This document shows positions 1-9,196 of a DNA stretch of 64,000 nt, piece after piece. The position numbers and the translations under genes are program-made. This DNA is from Bradyrhizobium canariense (GTDB taxonomy: Bacteria > Pseudomonadota > Alphaproteobacteria > Rhizobiales > Xanthobacteraceae), in NCBI RefSeq assembly GCF_018130465.1, contig NZ_JAFCKJ010000006.1, positions 310,001-374,000 of the forward strand. The letters are read 5' to 3'. The notes under the pieces are model-generated. The model ran no database searches, was not told where the DNA came from, and worked only from the letters and a program-made list of their open reading frames with translations. Numbering within the stretch: the stretch's first letter is position 1; each line of letters begins with the position of its first letter.

Positions 1-2
1 GC

Positions 3-146
3 TACAATCCGGTCCGCTTCCGTGCCTTCGCGGACGACCAGGCGACGGTTTCGGCGGACGCCTATCAAGAGGACGATGCGCCGACGGGGCGCAAATCGAC
101 GCCTGCCAAAGCCGCAAGCAACAAGCCTGCGACCAAGAAGCGCTGA
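3..146 (+). CDS. C-terminal end of a protein cut by the left window edge
   Basis: An open frame runs from the first bases to a TGA at 144-146 and ends in a Lys/Ala/Thr-rich tail (PATKKR). The 47 visible residues begin YNPVRFRAFADD and become low-complexity and basic after about residue 28. No start is visible, so this is the 3' end of a gene that begins outside the window on the plus strand, the same direction as the caspase-like gene 140 bp downstream. I do not recognise a family from this fragment. The frame is supported by lack of stops and natural composition only. Confidence 0.5.
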   Translation, partial: YNPVRFRAFADDQATVSADAYQEDDAPTGRKSTPAKAASNKPATKKR

Positions 147-287
147 ACCCCCGGTGTCCTCGGCGCTACAAATCAATATGAACTACTGCCCGCGGGCTGG
201 CGTTTCGAACCCCCGGACCGGGGGGCCACAGCCTCGATCCGACAGACTGGTTCCGGGGCGGCCTGCATGATTTCGAGGTGGATCAGG

Positions 288-2090
288 ATGCGAAGCTCCA
301 GAGGATTTGACCGCAGCTTTGGCCGCTTGTGCGCCGCCATCGCGCTCGCCGCGATGATCGGCCTGCCGCTGCAGCATGCTCGGGCGGCGGAAGCGCTTTC
401 CATCAGCAATCCGGATGGCGGGGCCTTGCGCGCTCTCGTGATCGGCATTGATGATTATCAACACGTCCGCAAGCTGAAGGGGGCAGTCGCCGACGCCGCC
501 GATATCGTATCCAGCCTGAAGACGATGGGGGTTGGCGACGTCGTCGAGCTGACCAACGCCCAAGCTGAAAGGGCGAGCGTGCTGCGCGAAATCAGCGCGA
601 TGGTCGAGCGGACAAGGAACAACGATCTCGTCTTTCTGTCGATCGCTGGTCACGGCACGCAGGAGCCGGAGCGCATCAAGGGCTCGGAGCCGGACGGCAT
701 GGAGAACGTGTTCCTGCTGCCGGGCTTCGAAACCACGCCGACTGGATCGGTCGAACGTATTCTGGGGAGCGAGTTCAATCACTTCATCCGGCAGTTCGAA
801 CTGCGCGGTGCGAAGGTGATTTTCGTCGCGGACACCTGCCACGGCGGCGGGATGGTGCGTGATATCGATCCGCGGGCTGAGGAGATGAGCTTTCGCCAGG
901 TGCCGCGCTACACGCTGCTGGTCGATGAATTGAAACCGGTGTCGGACAGCAACGATCCCAAGTCCGAGCTCGATCTCGATCACACCGCGTTCCTGGCCGC
1001 CGTTGACCGCAATACCAAGGCCCCTGAAGTGCGAATCCCCGGGATCGATGGTCTGCGCGGGGCTCTCAGCTACGCGGTGGCGAGGGCCGTGGAGGGCAGC
1101 GCGGACATCAATCACGATAATAAGGTGACACTCAAGGAGCTCTTCGCCAACGTCCGTCAGGTGGTGTATCAGCTTTCAGACCAGCGCCAGAACATAGTGA
1201 CGATATCGTCACCCGCGCAGACGCCGGAGACGGACGTTGCCTTCGAACTGACGCGCGGGGTGGTGCTCATTCAGGGGCCGGCCGCGAGAACCGCCACTAC
1301 TCAGGCGACTGTTCCCGTCGATGGGAAGGCGCCCCCCGCACCGCTTGCGACGACAAAGACTCCGACGGTGCCAACTCTTGCCGCCGCGCCCAATGCAGCT
1401 CCCGGCAATGCCGTTCCGACCGGCATCGCACTTGCCGGCACAGCACCGGCGCCTCTCCGTCTTTCAACGCCAATCCGCTTGGCAGCGCTCGACGGCAAGA
1501 TGAACTATTTCTCGGGCGTGAGCACGAAGGATGTCGCCGTGCAGGCGGTTCAGCCGACGGATAATCCCGACTTGATCTGGGACCCCGTGTCTCATGACGT
1601 GATCGCTTGGGGCGATGTGGTCGCTTACGGGATGGATGTGGCCAATTTGCCGACGGTCGTGGATCGCACCGCGGCTATCCGCGACCTCAAGCGAATGGCG
1701 ACTCGTTCACCCCAGACGATGCGTATTTGGCCGGACGATCGACAGCAGCGCGCCGGCCAGACCATCGAAGTTGAACTGTCCGACGTTGCGGCGAGGTCGC
1801 TGCTGCTGTTCAATGTGTCAGGCGATGGAACCATCCAGATGTTGTATCCCGTGGGTACAGATGCGCCGTTGGCCAAATCGGCGAGCTTGCGGCTGCCGCT
1901 CAGGGTGGGCGAACCTTTTGGCGCCGAGCAGATTGTCGCGGTGACCTCGCAGCAGCGCATGTCCGACCTTGAAACCGTCCTGATCCAGCTCAATCGGCGT
2001 CATGCGTCGGGGCAACTGATCAAGAGCCTCGAGCGTTACCTGCCAGGAGACGCGCGGATCGCCTCGATCGGCTTCTTCAGCGCTCCCTGA
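288..2090 (+). CDS. Secreted caspase-fold protease (peptidase C14) with C-terminal DUF4384-like domain
   Basis: The N-terminus has a basic stretch followed by a hydrophobic core and an Ala-x-Ala site (LQHARA), so export to the periplasm is expected. Residues about 40-310 form a caspase-like domain: ALVIGIDDY at the start, the catalytic histidine in IAGHGTQ (about residue 120) and the catalytic cysteine in VADTCHGGGM (about 183). A Pro/Ala/Thr-rich linker of about 90 residues follows. The C-terminal part (LLFNVSGDGTIQMLYPVG) resembles the DUF4384 module often attached to bacterial caspases. I chose the ATG at 288 because GAGGTGG lies 9 bp upstream and the signal peptide reads better; 267 is an alternative in-frame ATG. 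It is followed after 20 bp by a second DUF4384-like gene, so the two are probably co-transcribed. The substrate is unknown. Confidence 0.85.
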   Translation: MRSSRGFDRSFGRLCAAIALAAMIGLPLQHARAAEALSISNPDGGALRALVIGIDDYQHVRKLKGAVADAADIVSSLKTMGVGDVVELTNAQAERASVLREISAMVERTRNNDLVFLSIAGHGTQEPERIKGSEPDGMENVFLLPGFETTPTGSVERILGSEFNHFIRQFELRGAKVIFVADTCHGGGMVRDIDPRAEEMSFRQVPRYTLLVDELKPVSDSNDPKSELDLDHTAFLAAVDRNTKAPEVRIPGIDGLRGALSYAVARAVEGSADINHDNKVTLKELFANVRQVVYQLSDQRQNIVTISSPAQTPETDVAFELTRGVVLIQGPAARTATTQATVPVDGKAPPAPLATTKTPTVPTLAAAPNAAPGNAVPTGIALAGTAPAPLRLSTPIRLAALDGKMNYFSGVSTKDVAVQAVQPTDNPDLIWDPVSHDVIAWGDVVAYGMDVANLPTVVDRTAAIRDLKRMATRSPQTMRIWPDDRQQRAGQTIEVELSDVAARSLLLFNVSGDGTIQMLYPVGTDAPLAKSASLRLPLRVGEPFGAEQIVAVTSQQRMSDLETVLIQLNRRHASGQLIKSLERYLPGDARIASIGFFSAP

Positions 2091-2110
2091 CGGTTCGACC
2101 GGGGGGAGCC

Positions 2111-2758
2111 ATGTCGCCATCGGAGCCTATCCGCCGCGATCGAATATACCTTGCGTTGCTGCTCCTGCTGACGGGCGGGCCTGCGCGTTCAGCGCCGTTG
2201 CCCCCGGAAGCCCCGGCGGTCGCTTCATCGATTTGGCGCATCCAGGTCACGCGCGGACAGACCAGCGCCGTGCAGAGCAATTCCGCGAACGTGTCCCTCG
2301 AAATCCTGCCGGGTTCGACGGTAGAGGTCGGCGGCAACGTATCGTTCGGCGTAACTTCCAGGAAAAAGGGCTATCTCATTCTGGTCGACGTGGATGTGGA
2401 AGGACGGATGTCCCAAATCTTTCCGACTCCCGAGTTGGTGGAGCAGTCGGACGAGCGCGACATCAATCTCGTCAAGCCCGGCGTCCAGTTCGTCGTGCCG
2501 ACGCCAGCGGCGCGGCAACGTGGCTTCGAGTATGTCGTTGCACCGCCGACCGGCTCGGCAATCATGGTTGCGATCCTCAGCGAGCGGCGTGTGCAATTGC
2601 TCGATTTGCCGGATCTCCCGCGCAAGCTGCAGAGCCAGGCCGACGCGTTGAGTTACCTGGCGGCTTGGACCAGCGAGTTGCGTGTGCCGGACAGCGGCAA
2701 CGGAAGACTGGTGTCGAACAATTGGTCGCTGGACGTCAAATCCTATTCCATCAAGTAA
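2111..2758 (+). CDS. Secreted DUF4384-like protein, probable partner of the caspase-like protease
   Basis: 215 residues with an N-terminal hydrophobic segment (LALLLLLTGG) and likely cleavage near PARSA. The body carries the pattern of a DUF4384 domain: VSFGVTSRKKGYLILVDVDVEG, then a segment on output to later text such as QIFPTPELVEQ, and VVAPPTGSAIMVAILSE. This module is known mainly as a companion or fused domain of bacterial caspase-like and kinase proteins; its molecular role is not established. The gene starts 20 bp after the caspase-like gene and shares its orientation, and the upstream protein also carries such a domain, which argues for a two-gene operon. Family assignment is by motif memory and is moderately sure; function is inference. 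Confidence 0.7.
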   Translation: MSPSEPIRRDRIYLALLLLLTGGPARSAPLPPEAPAVASSIWRIQVTRGQTSAVQSNSANVSLEILPGSTVEVGGNVSFGVTSRKKGYLILVDVDVEGRMSQIFPTPELVEQSDERDINLVKPGVQFVVPTPAARQRGFEYVVAPPTGSAIMVAILSERRVQLLDLPDLPRKLQSQADALSYLAAWTSELRVPDSGNGRLVSNNWSLDVKSYSIK

Positions 2759-2777
2759 GCAGCGGCCGTCGACTGGC

Positions 2778-3956
2778 TCAAAACTTGAAACCGAGCGTGA
2801 GCGCGCCGGAGGTTTCCATCTTGCCGTCAACCGAGCAGCTGCCGTTGAGCGCGATGCTGACGCGCCCGAACTTCGCGACGTCGACGCTGACTCCGACACG
2901 AGAGAAATCGATCGGCGAACTCGGAATCATGAAATTCACGTTGTCGAGCGCCCAGAAGGGCAGCTTGCCCTGCAAGTCGGTTTTCCAAAGCAATTCGACA
3001 AAAATATGCCGCAGCGCGTCCGGGTCGACGATGACGGTACCTTTGCCATCCCTGACCACAAAGCCCATCTCGTCGATGTGAAAGTTGCAGATTCGCTTAG
3101 AGACGGCACAGTGCACCGAGGTGAGATCGGGCAGATTGTTTGAATCGCCGAACCGAGCCGAAGCCTTGGGATCCATCGCCGGCCCGGTTCGCGGGTCGGT
3201 CGTCGCAACCGGTCTTTCTTCCGGAAATGTCTGCCAGATTTGCCGAAAGCCGATGCCCTCGGTCGCCAGGAACGAGGCATTGCCGGCGAAATGACCGCGG
3301 CCGGATCGTTCTCCACGAAAAAAAACACTGTTGCCGGCGGGATATTTCAGATTCGTCAGCACCTCGAGAAGCCGGTTGTGATCCTTGGCGACGAAATTGA
3401 TGCCGTCGAGCACGAGCCGTCCTGCCTCCAGGTGCGAACCGATGTGCTCGTCGAGATCGACACCAAGACCCTCCACCCGCCGGTAGATATTCCTGAACAC
3501 CTCGGTGTCTCTCGCCGTAACGACCCGGGCCCGTCGCAGCGCGTCGAGACGCCGCTCATCATCTTTCTCCAGAATGTAGATCCGGCACAGCCCGGGCCGG
3601 TCGATCGCAATGTCGAGATGCACGTGAGGAGCTTTTCCGGTCTGCGTGAAGCCGACGCTCTTGACGCCTGCCTTCAGCCACGGGTCATAACCCGGCATGT
3701 CGATCTGGTCAGAACCGAGCCGCGGCGCCTTGCCGGCGGCAGCGAGCAATTGCCGCCAGTTGTCGCACATGAAGCCAAAGCCAAGCGGATTCCAGTACGG
3801 CACAAGGTCGTGGATCTTATAGAAGCCGTAGAGCTGAATGCCGGCTTCGTGCAGCTTCAGCGCGACCTTGTTCATGTCCGCCCGCATCGCGGCGCGGTCC
3901 TGCCCCGTGTTGCCGGCCATCGGTGCGGTGTTCGGGTCGAAGGGGCTGCCCGTCAT
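2778..3956 (-). CDS. Unrecognised 392-aa protein
   Basis: A long minus-strand frame with good codon bias, convergent with the DUF4384-like gene (19 bp between stops). No signal peptide or membrane segment is visible. The middle region includes KAPHVHLDIAIDRPGLCRIY and a stretch rich in charged residues; the C-terminal third (about 300-392) alternates hydrophobic and polar residues and ends in ALTLGFKF, which suggests a beta-rich fold. I recognise no catalytic motif. It lies 90 bp downstream of a hydrolase gene on the same strand, so the two may be co-expressed. Its setting among proteases makes a cargo, effector or immunity role conceivable, but nothing in the sequence proves it. Confidence 0.65.
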   Translation of the reverse strand: MTGSPFDPNTAPMAGNTGQDRAAMRADMNKVALKLHEAGIQLYGFYKIHDLVPYWNPLGFGFMCDNWRQLLAAAGKAPRLGSDQIDMPGYDPWLKAGVKSVGFTQTGKAPHVHLDIAIDRPGLCRIYILEKDDERRLDALRRARVVTARDTEVFRNIYRRVEGLGVDLDEHIGSHLEAGRLVLDGINFVAKDHNRLLEVLTNLKYPAGNSVFFRGERSGRGHFAGNASFLATEGIGFRQIWQTFPEERPVATTDPRTGPAMDPKASARFGDSNNLPDLTSVHCAVSKRICNFHIDEMGFVVRDGKGTVIVDPDALRHIFVELLWKTDLQGKLPFWALDNVNFMIPSSPIDFSRVGVSVDVAKFGRVSIALNGSCSVDGKMETSGALTLGFKF

Positions 3957-4046
3957 CTGCGAAGGTCTCCTCGCGTCGCCACGGCGGAAGCTAGCAGGTG
4001 GCCGGTTGGCCAGCTAGTCCGCGATGCCGCAGCCGTTCCCGCAAAG

Positions 4047-5075
4047 CTACAGCTTGCTCAACCGGCCGTAGAAACCGCCCCTGGCGATCATGTAATGAAT
4101 GTCTTGCGGAAAAGGAAAAGCGTCGCGAACGTTTGAAATCGCCGTTTTGAGGAATTCACCGTGATGCGACGCGGGCTTGTGGCCGAGGGGAGCTTGGTCG
4201 GCGACCTGCGGAATCATGAAGCGGTCCACGTAAGCTGGATCCAGATCATTGACCCTGACCATCTGCCCGAAGGCTGGAAATGCGTCATAGTGACCTACGC
4301 TCACATTGAGGTTCTTGAGGGCAGGGCGCCGCGATGGAGCACGATCGCCATCGGGCGTTGCTAGTCCGCGTCCGAGCAAGTCCAGCTTCACCGATTGCGA
4401 AAGCGTCGACGGACCGTAGACGATCTCGAGTGCGCAGGTGCTCTGCGCGGACAACCATTGGTACCAGAAAATCGCATCATCGGGATGTGCCCTCGCGCCA
4501 TAGAGGCAGTCAAACCCCCAGCAAGCCGACAGGTTGGGCTGATATTTTCCGAGGCTTCCGACCAGATTGCGCATGCCGTTCCCCCCGCCAGAATGGCAGG
4601 CGATGATGAGCTTACCGATCCGGAGTTGGGGTACGCTCTCCGAGCCAAGCTTGGTCCCGAAGCCGGAACCGGTTCCGAGAGCAGGAGCCAGCCACTTGGC
4701 AAGAGTCCCTAGTATTTCGTCGAGGTAGCGTTCGCCCCATTTGGCGGAGGCCAGATCCTTGACGCTGTAGTTGCCGGCAAAGCTGTCGCCGACGGCATAT
4801 TCGTAGCCCAGAAATGGCGCGATAAGCACAACGTCCCTGCCGGAATCCCGGACCTGTTCGCGCAAGCGCGCGGGATCATTGCGGAACAGGTATTCATGAT
4901 CCCTGACATAGAATCCATGCAGCCAGAGCACGACGTCGAATTTGGTGGCGGTCGTGAGGTGCTTCGGCGGGAGATAGACCGCCGTCGGCCTCATGCCGGG
5001 CGCCTGCCGTTTGGTGAAGAGGGTCACACCTGGAAAGGTGCCGATATCCTTCTGCTCCAGTTCACACGTTGTCAC
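4047..5075 (-). CDS. Alpha/beta-fold serine hydrolase
   Basis: 342 residues. Near residue 50 the segment DVVLWLHGFY resembles the oxyanion-hole strand and HG motif of alpha/beta hydrolases. Near residue 160 LIIACHSGGGNGM is a nucleophile elbow with Ser as the likely catalytic residue in a small-x-Ser-x-Gly context. NVSVGHYDAF near residue 265 may supply a late acid or histidine. There is no signal peptide, so the protein is probably cytoplasmic or exported by a non-Sec route. It lies 38 bp downstream of the second caspase-like gene on the same strand, which suggests a three-gene minus-strand unit (caspase-like, hydrolase, unknown protein). Substrate unknown; an esterase or peptidase is equally possible. 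Confidence 0.7.
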   Translation of the reverse strand: MTTCELEQKDIGTFPGVTLFTKRQAPGMRPTAVYLPPKHLTTATKFDVVLWLHGFYVRDHEYLFRNDPARLREQVRDSGRDVVLIAPFLGYEYAVGDSFAGNYSVKDLASAKWGERYLDEILGTLAKWLAPALGTGSGFGTKLGSESVPQLRIGKLIIACHSGGGNGMRNLVGSLGKYQPNLSACWGFDCLYGARAHPDDAIFWYQWLSAQSTCALEIVYGPSTLSQSVKLDLLGRGLATPDGDRAPSRRPALKNLNVSVGHYDAFPAFGQMVRVNDLDPAYVDRFMIPQVADQAPLGHKPASHHGEFLKTAISNVRDAFPFPQDIHYMIARGGFYGRLSKL

Positions 5076-5113
5076 TCAGATCGCTCCGCTTCGGGCACCT
5101 CTTCTGCGGCGCG

Positions 5114-7039
5114 CTAGTTGCAGACCTCGGCATTGGCATCGTTGCCGGGGCCGCCGCCGCCGCGATATTCGAGATGGCAGCCGCGGTTGACCGCGCGACA
5201 GCCGCTGTTGTTGCAGAATAGCTGTCCGCCACTCGAGCGGCGGCTGGCGCCACCCGCAGCAGCAATGCCCGCAGCGCCACCAAAGCCGCCGGCCGCTCCG
5301 GCAGCCTCTCCGCCGGCTTGACGACGCTGCCGTGCGGGACGCTCATCGCCGTCGTCACGCTTTGCGGTCGCAGGCTTTGCGGTCGCTGGCTTGGCGGGCT
5401 TGGCGGCGCGCTGCTTCTCGCACTCGTTGTCGTCGTTGAGGAACGAGCCCTCGGCGCAAATGATCTTGCTGCACTGGTCGCCGTCGGCTCGGTAGCCGTG
5501 GTCGCAGATCATTGGACAGATCCGCGACGACCGGAGCTTGATCGCATCGAGCGCATCGAGGCTGGCGAGCTTGGTGTCGAATTTGGTCCCCGCTTGGCGA
5601 TTGAAGAGCTTCAGCGATCGCTGCGACGCCGCATTCCATTCGCCATCGACGGCACCCGTGAAGCACCCGACGCGGCTCAATTCGCTCTGTAACGACTTGG
5701 CCAGTTCGGCTTGAGGGACATCGGTCCTAGCGAGATCGACTTGGTGCGGCCCATCGCTCAAGGCAGTGATTTTTGCGTTCGCGTCGCTCTGGACGGACTT
5801 AGCTGCCGGAGGCGAACCAACTGCGGCGGAATTCTTGGTCGCGGACCTCGGGTTGAGTGCAGCGATGATCGATGCCTCGGAGGCGGCCCGCTTCCGCTCG
5901 GCATCAGTCGCTTGCTGCTGGGCCACCTGCTTTGTCGTTTCGGCGGCAATGCGGGCGTTCTCCGCGGCCTTCAAGTCTGCGGCCGCCCTTTCCTGGTCGG
6001 TGCGCTGGGCGCCTTCGGAAGCCAGCCGAACGCGCTGCTGTTCGGCCTGGCGCGCTTTCTCGGTTGCCTCAATCCGTGCGTCCTCCGCCTCGATCTGGTT
6101 GAGCTGAAGCTTTGCCAGACTGGCGTAATATCCGTCGGGATGCTGGCTCAGGAATACGCCCAGGGCGGCCTTGTTGTTGAGTTGCAACGCCAGTTCGTAG
6201 TCACGGCGGACCTCGGACTGGGGATTCTGCGCCGCGGGCCTCGGTTCCTCTTTCTTGGCGCTAGGCACGAGAGCAACGTCCTCGCCACCCAACGAACCGT
6301 AGACATAGGGCTCCTGCCGGTTTCCTGTGGCTTGCAGGACATCGTCGCGGACAAAGCCGAAGACCCTGCGCAGGTCGAGGCCGGGCTTTGCGATGTATTT
6401 GACCAGAGCCGCCGCGTACGGGCTGTTTTTGCTATTGCCGTCGAGCGCCGTCAATCCGGCCTTTGCGGCGAAGGCGATCAGCGTATTGGACACGGTGGGC
6501 TCGACCCTCGCAAGCCCGCGACTGATCGATCGTGATGCGACAGTTCGCTTCATGGTGTCGGCAAAAGGATTGTTGCGGCAAGCATCGACGATCACGACCC
6601 GTAGCTGCTTCGCAGGCTCGATCGCCAGCAGCACACGGTCCAGCGAGAAAGCCTCGTCATAAATGTCCGTATCGCGTTCAAGCCTTGCATCGGTCGGGAT
6701 CAGATAGTTTGTGCCATCGATCTCGATCCCATGGCCTGCGTAGTAGACGAGAGCAATGTCGGCGTCGCGTGCTTGATCAGCAAAATCCCTCAGGGCTCTC
6801 TTCATGTCCGTCGCGGTGAGATTGAGCCTCGAGTCGACTACGTCAAACCCTGCTCCTTTCAACGTCGCTGCGATGGCGGCGGCGTCGTTGGCCGGGTTGG
6901 GAAGCAGGGGTGCGTTTTGATAGGTGGAATTGCCGACCACCAAGGCCACACGCTTCGTCGCGGAAGCCGGCTCAGCAATCAGGACCAGCAAGGCGCCGAG
7001 GACAAGGGCGAATAATCTGAATTGCGTATAGAAGCTCAT
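5114..7039 (-). CDS. Secreted caspase-fold protease (peptidase C14) with coiled-coil and Cys-rich tail
   Basis: 641 residues starting with a signal peptide (hydrophobic VLGALLVLIAEPASA). The caspase p20 domain follows: RVALVVGNSTY, the catalytic His in YYAGHGIE (about residue 101) and the catalytic Cys in VDACRNNPF (about 155). Next comes an Ala/Glu/Arg-rich region around residues 310-400 that should form a coiled coil, then a peptidoglycan-binding-like or repeat segment (VGCFTGAVDGEW). The C-terminal quarter is rich in cysteine pairs (ICPMICDHGY, CSKIICAEG) and in Gly/Ala with basic patches. This layout (C14 plus extended low-complexity tail) is common in Bradyrhizobium. Such proteins act in the periplasm as arginine- or other-specific proteases; the actual target is unknown. 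It differs in domain order from the first caspase-like gene 3 kb away. Confidence 0.85.
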   Translation of the reverse strand: MSFYTQFRLFALVLGALLVLIAEPASATKRVALVVGNSTYQNAPLLPNPANDAAAIAATLKGAGFDVVDSRLNLTATDMKRALRDFADQARDADIALVYYAGHGIEIDGTNYLIPTDARLERDTDIYDEAFSLDRVLLAIEPAKQLRVVIVDACRNNPFADTMKRTVASRSISRGLARVEPTVSNTLIAFAAKAGLTALDGNSKNSPYAAALVKYIAKPGLDLRRVFGFVRDDVLQATGNRQEPYVYGSLGGEDVALVPSAKKEEPRPAAQNPQSEVRRDYELALQLNNKAALGVFLSQHPDGYYASLAKLQLNQIEAEDARIEATEKARQAEQQRVRLASEGAQRTDQERAAADLKAAENARIAAETTKQVAQQQATDAERKRAASEASIIAALNPRSATKNSAAVGSPPAAKSVQSDANAKITALSDGPHQVDLARTDVPQAELAKSLQSELSRVGCFTGAVDGEWNAASQRSLKLFNRQAGTKFDTKLASLDALDAIKLRSSRICPMICDHGYRADGDQCSKIICAEGSFLNDDNECEKQRAAKPAKPATAKPATAKRDDGDERPARQRRQAGGEAAGAAGGFGGAAGIAAAGGASRRSSGGQLFCNNSGCRAVNRGCHLEYRGGGGPGNDANAEVCN

Positions 7040-7639
7040 GGCGCAACGTCCAGTATCAGCCGAGTGGGGAGCGTCAACGGAGGTGGCCGCGCAGAATGCT
7101 CAAAAATGAGCTCTCGGCGGCCGCTTGTCTCCGTTTAGGAGTAGTCTCGAGCCCGATCCATTCCTAAATTTGTCGCGCATTTCAGTGAATGCGTTCAAAG
7201 GCCTGAGACGATTGCCGTGCCGGGCACGTTGGGCATGGTTGGCGCGTATAGGGGGCGTGCTGTAATTTAACATACTGATATTTAACGACTTTTTGGTCGT
7301 GTGCGATGGCTTCGTTGAAGCGTACAAGGGGCTAGGCTTGCCTGGAATCGGCGTTCCGCTGGCGTCACATCAAGCGGAAGTGAAATCCGGTGTTAGACCT
7401 GCGGATCGATAGCTTTAGCGAAAGCTCTTGGCCAGCTTTGGCCGATCGTCGAGGTCTTGCAGGGATCAGAAAAGGAGTTGCAGCGGCATAGGCGGCATAT
7501 TACGGAAGTGCCTGCCTCAGGCTTCGCTTTTCGTAGATCATCCGTCGGCATTGACTCGTCACGACCATGATGTCGACGAGCACGGCAAGCGAAGGCGGAG
7601 GCTATCGCGTCGTAGCGGCGGAGGTGGCGGCCCGCCTTT
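7040..7639. other. Long intergenic region between divergent genes
   Basis: About 600 bp separate the caspase-like gene (minus) from the zinc protease gene (plus). The part around 7260-7300 is clearly AT-richer than the surroundings and is the natural place for promoters. Short frames exist on both strands but show neither codon bias nor a convincing ribosome binding site. I see no tRNA, repeat array or recognisable RNA gene. Confidence 0.5.
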
Positions 7640-8242
7640 ATGCCGTTCTTCCTGCCCCTGAAATATTTGGCAGCCTCGCGCATGTCCGTTCCGCTGAGAA
7701 TTTATATCACGCCGTTTGCCGATAGAGGCGTTCTCGAGCCTGCGCAATGGGATTGCGACACGGCCAAGAAGGCGGTTGATGTCGTCAATACGATCTGGTC
7801 GAAGGCCAAGATCGCATTCGTGATCAGTGATTCCGTGATGGAAAGGCCGCTGGACATGGCAAAGAGCCGGCGCAGCAGCGACGAGGTCCTGCTGGGTGTT
7901 CTGGCGTCCCGGCATGACCCCGACAATGCGGTCCACATCTACCTCGTCAATTCTATTCCAAATCTGAACGCCGGCGGGGGCTCGTTTCCGAACGGCGCTC
8001 CCGAGCCGACGAGCTTCGTCCAGTGGTATGGCAATGACCACGCCAATGGACGCGCCTGGGCACATGAGCTTGGGCATCTGATGGAGCTCGATCATGTCGA
8101 GATCGATTATTCCAACGAGAAGCAGGCGGCGCAGCGCGTCAAGAACCTCATGGTGCCTGGGTTGAGTGCAGGCAGCGATTTGACCAGCCAGCAGATCGGC
8201 ACGGCCAAGGGGTCAAAGCTTGTCAAGAGATTTGGCGGCTAA
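7640..8242 (+). CDS. Small metzincin-like zinc metalloprotease
   Basis: 200 residues. The key motif is HELGHLMELDH at about residue 141, which fits the metzincin zinc site HExxHxxGxxH except that the usual glycine is glutamate. Upstream elements (VHIYLVNSIPNLNAGG, TSFVQWYGND) resemble the active-site strand of archaemetzincin- or matrixin-like folds. No signal peptide is present. GGAGG lies about 15 bp before the ATG at 7640; a second ATG at 7682 would remove 14 residues. The gene stands alone on the plus strand. Together with the caspase-like and papain-like genes nearby it makes a local concentration of proteases of three different catalytic types. Zinc protease is fairly sure; biological role unknown. 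Confidence 0.7.
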   Translation: MPFFLPLKYLAASRMSVPLRIYITPFADRGVLEPAQWDCDTAKKAVDVVNTIWSKAKIAFVISDSVMERPLDMAKSRRSSDEVLLGVLASRHDPDNAVHIYLVNSIPNLNAGGGSFPNGAPEPTSFVQWYGNDHANGRAWAHELGHLMELDHVEIDYSNEKQAAQRVKNLMVPGLSAGSDLTSQQIGTAKGSKLVKRFGG

Positions 8243-8600
8243 CCCGCGTCCGAAGCTCCACCATGCGATTGATCCGCGCAGCGTCGTCGCTGTCTAAATT
8301 AGATAAGCGGGCAGCCGCATTCGGAAAACGGGCTTGGTTTCTGTTCAAACACATGATCGAGAGCGCAAACGATGAAGTTCGAGCTCGGCCCAACCGTTTT
8401 GTTCTCCAGATTAGTGGCGAGCACGCCAATTCGGTTTCGTTCGCAATCCTTACCCTCCGATTGAAGGACTAGAAAATCCAACTTGGCCCGAAGCTGGCTT
8501 GCAGTCGCACGCATTCCACCATTGCGACCACAGTCCTTACAGTTGCGTCGCGACCTGGAAGCCTGCTGCTGCGGCTCACCGCGCGTGCATACAAGCGCTG
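8243..8600. other. Non-coding gap, possible gene remnant
   Basis: About 360 bp between the zinc protease and the truncated AraC gene. Short frames are present on both strands, none with a good ribosome binding site. I see no RNA gene or repeat here. The neighbouring AraC gene has lost its 5' part, so this area may hold other decayed sequence. Confidence 0.4.
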
Positions 8601-9152
8601 TCACTGTTCCCGCCATCGTGCAGGCGACACCCCGAATTCTCGTTTGAACGCGCGGCTGAATGCTTCTCCGGATCCGTAACCCACTTCCTGTGCGATTTGA
8701 TCCATTGGCTTGCAGGTTTCTCGTAGACTCACCTTCGCAGCCCGAAGCCGCCAGATGGTCAGATACCGGATGGGCGGCATGCCGATAAGCCTCGTGAAGC
8801 GGGCGACGAAGGCGCTCCGCGACATCGAGACTTCTCTCGCAAGGGAATCCGCGGACCACGGTCGTCCGACGTCGCGATGAATGGAGGCGAGCGCGCGCCC
8901 GATCTGCGGATCGGCAACCCCCTTCAGCCATCCGCTATCCTGACCAACGTATGTCACGGAATACTGCCGCATCGCCTCCACGAACAGCAATTCGAAAAGG
9001 CGCGACATCAGGTTTGACGAGGCGAACGAACGCAATCCGCACATCAGCGTTCGTGGCGACACCTTGTCATCGCTGTCCAAAGCTGAGGTCTGCGTGAACC
9101 CCTGACAGCACACTCGTGATAAATCCATTTCGGCGCATTTGAACCGTTCCAA
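8601..9152 (-). pseudogene. 5'-truncated AraC-family transcription regulator
   Basis: The C-terminal 100 residues are a normal AraC DNA-binding domain: IGRALASIHRDVGRPWSADSLA, then SMSRSAFVARFTRLIG and the second helix-turn-helix MDQIAQEVGYGSGEAFSRAFKREFGVSPARWRE. The residues before it (LMSRLFELLFVEAMRQY) are the linker helix that normally follows an N-terminal cupin-type sensor domain of roughly 180 residues, and that domain is missing. The frame instead opens with about 45 residues of atypical sequence. The OmpA-like gene begins 45 bp beyond its 5' end in the opposite direction, so the sensor part was probably lost when that gene arrived. The DNA-binding domain is intact and might still be made. 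Confidence 0.65.
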
Positions 9153-9196
9153 ACGCTCAACTGACCAAAAGAGACCTGCAATATAGGAGCAGTTCC

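Noticed and set aside
183-1115. 310-aa minus-strand frame opposite the caspase-like gene
   Set aside because: It mirrors the coding strand of a well-supported gene; high-GC codon bias creates such shadows. No domain pattern.
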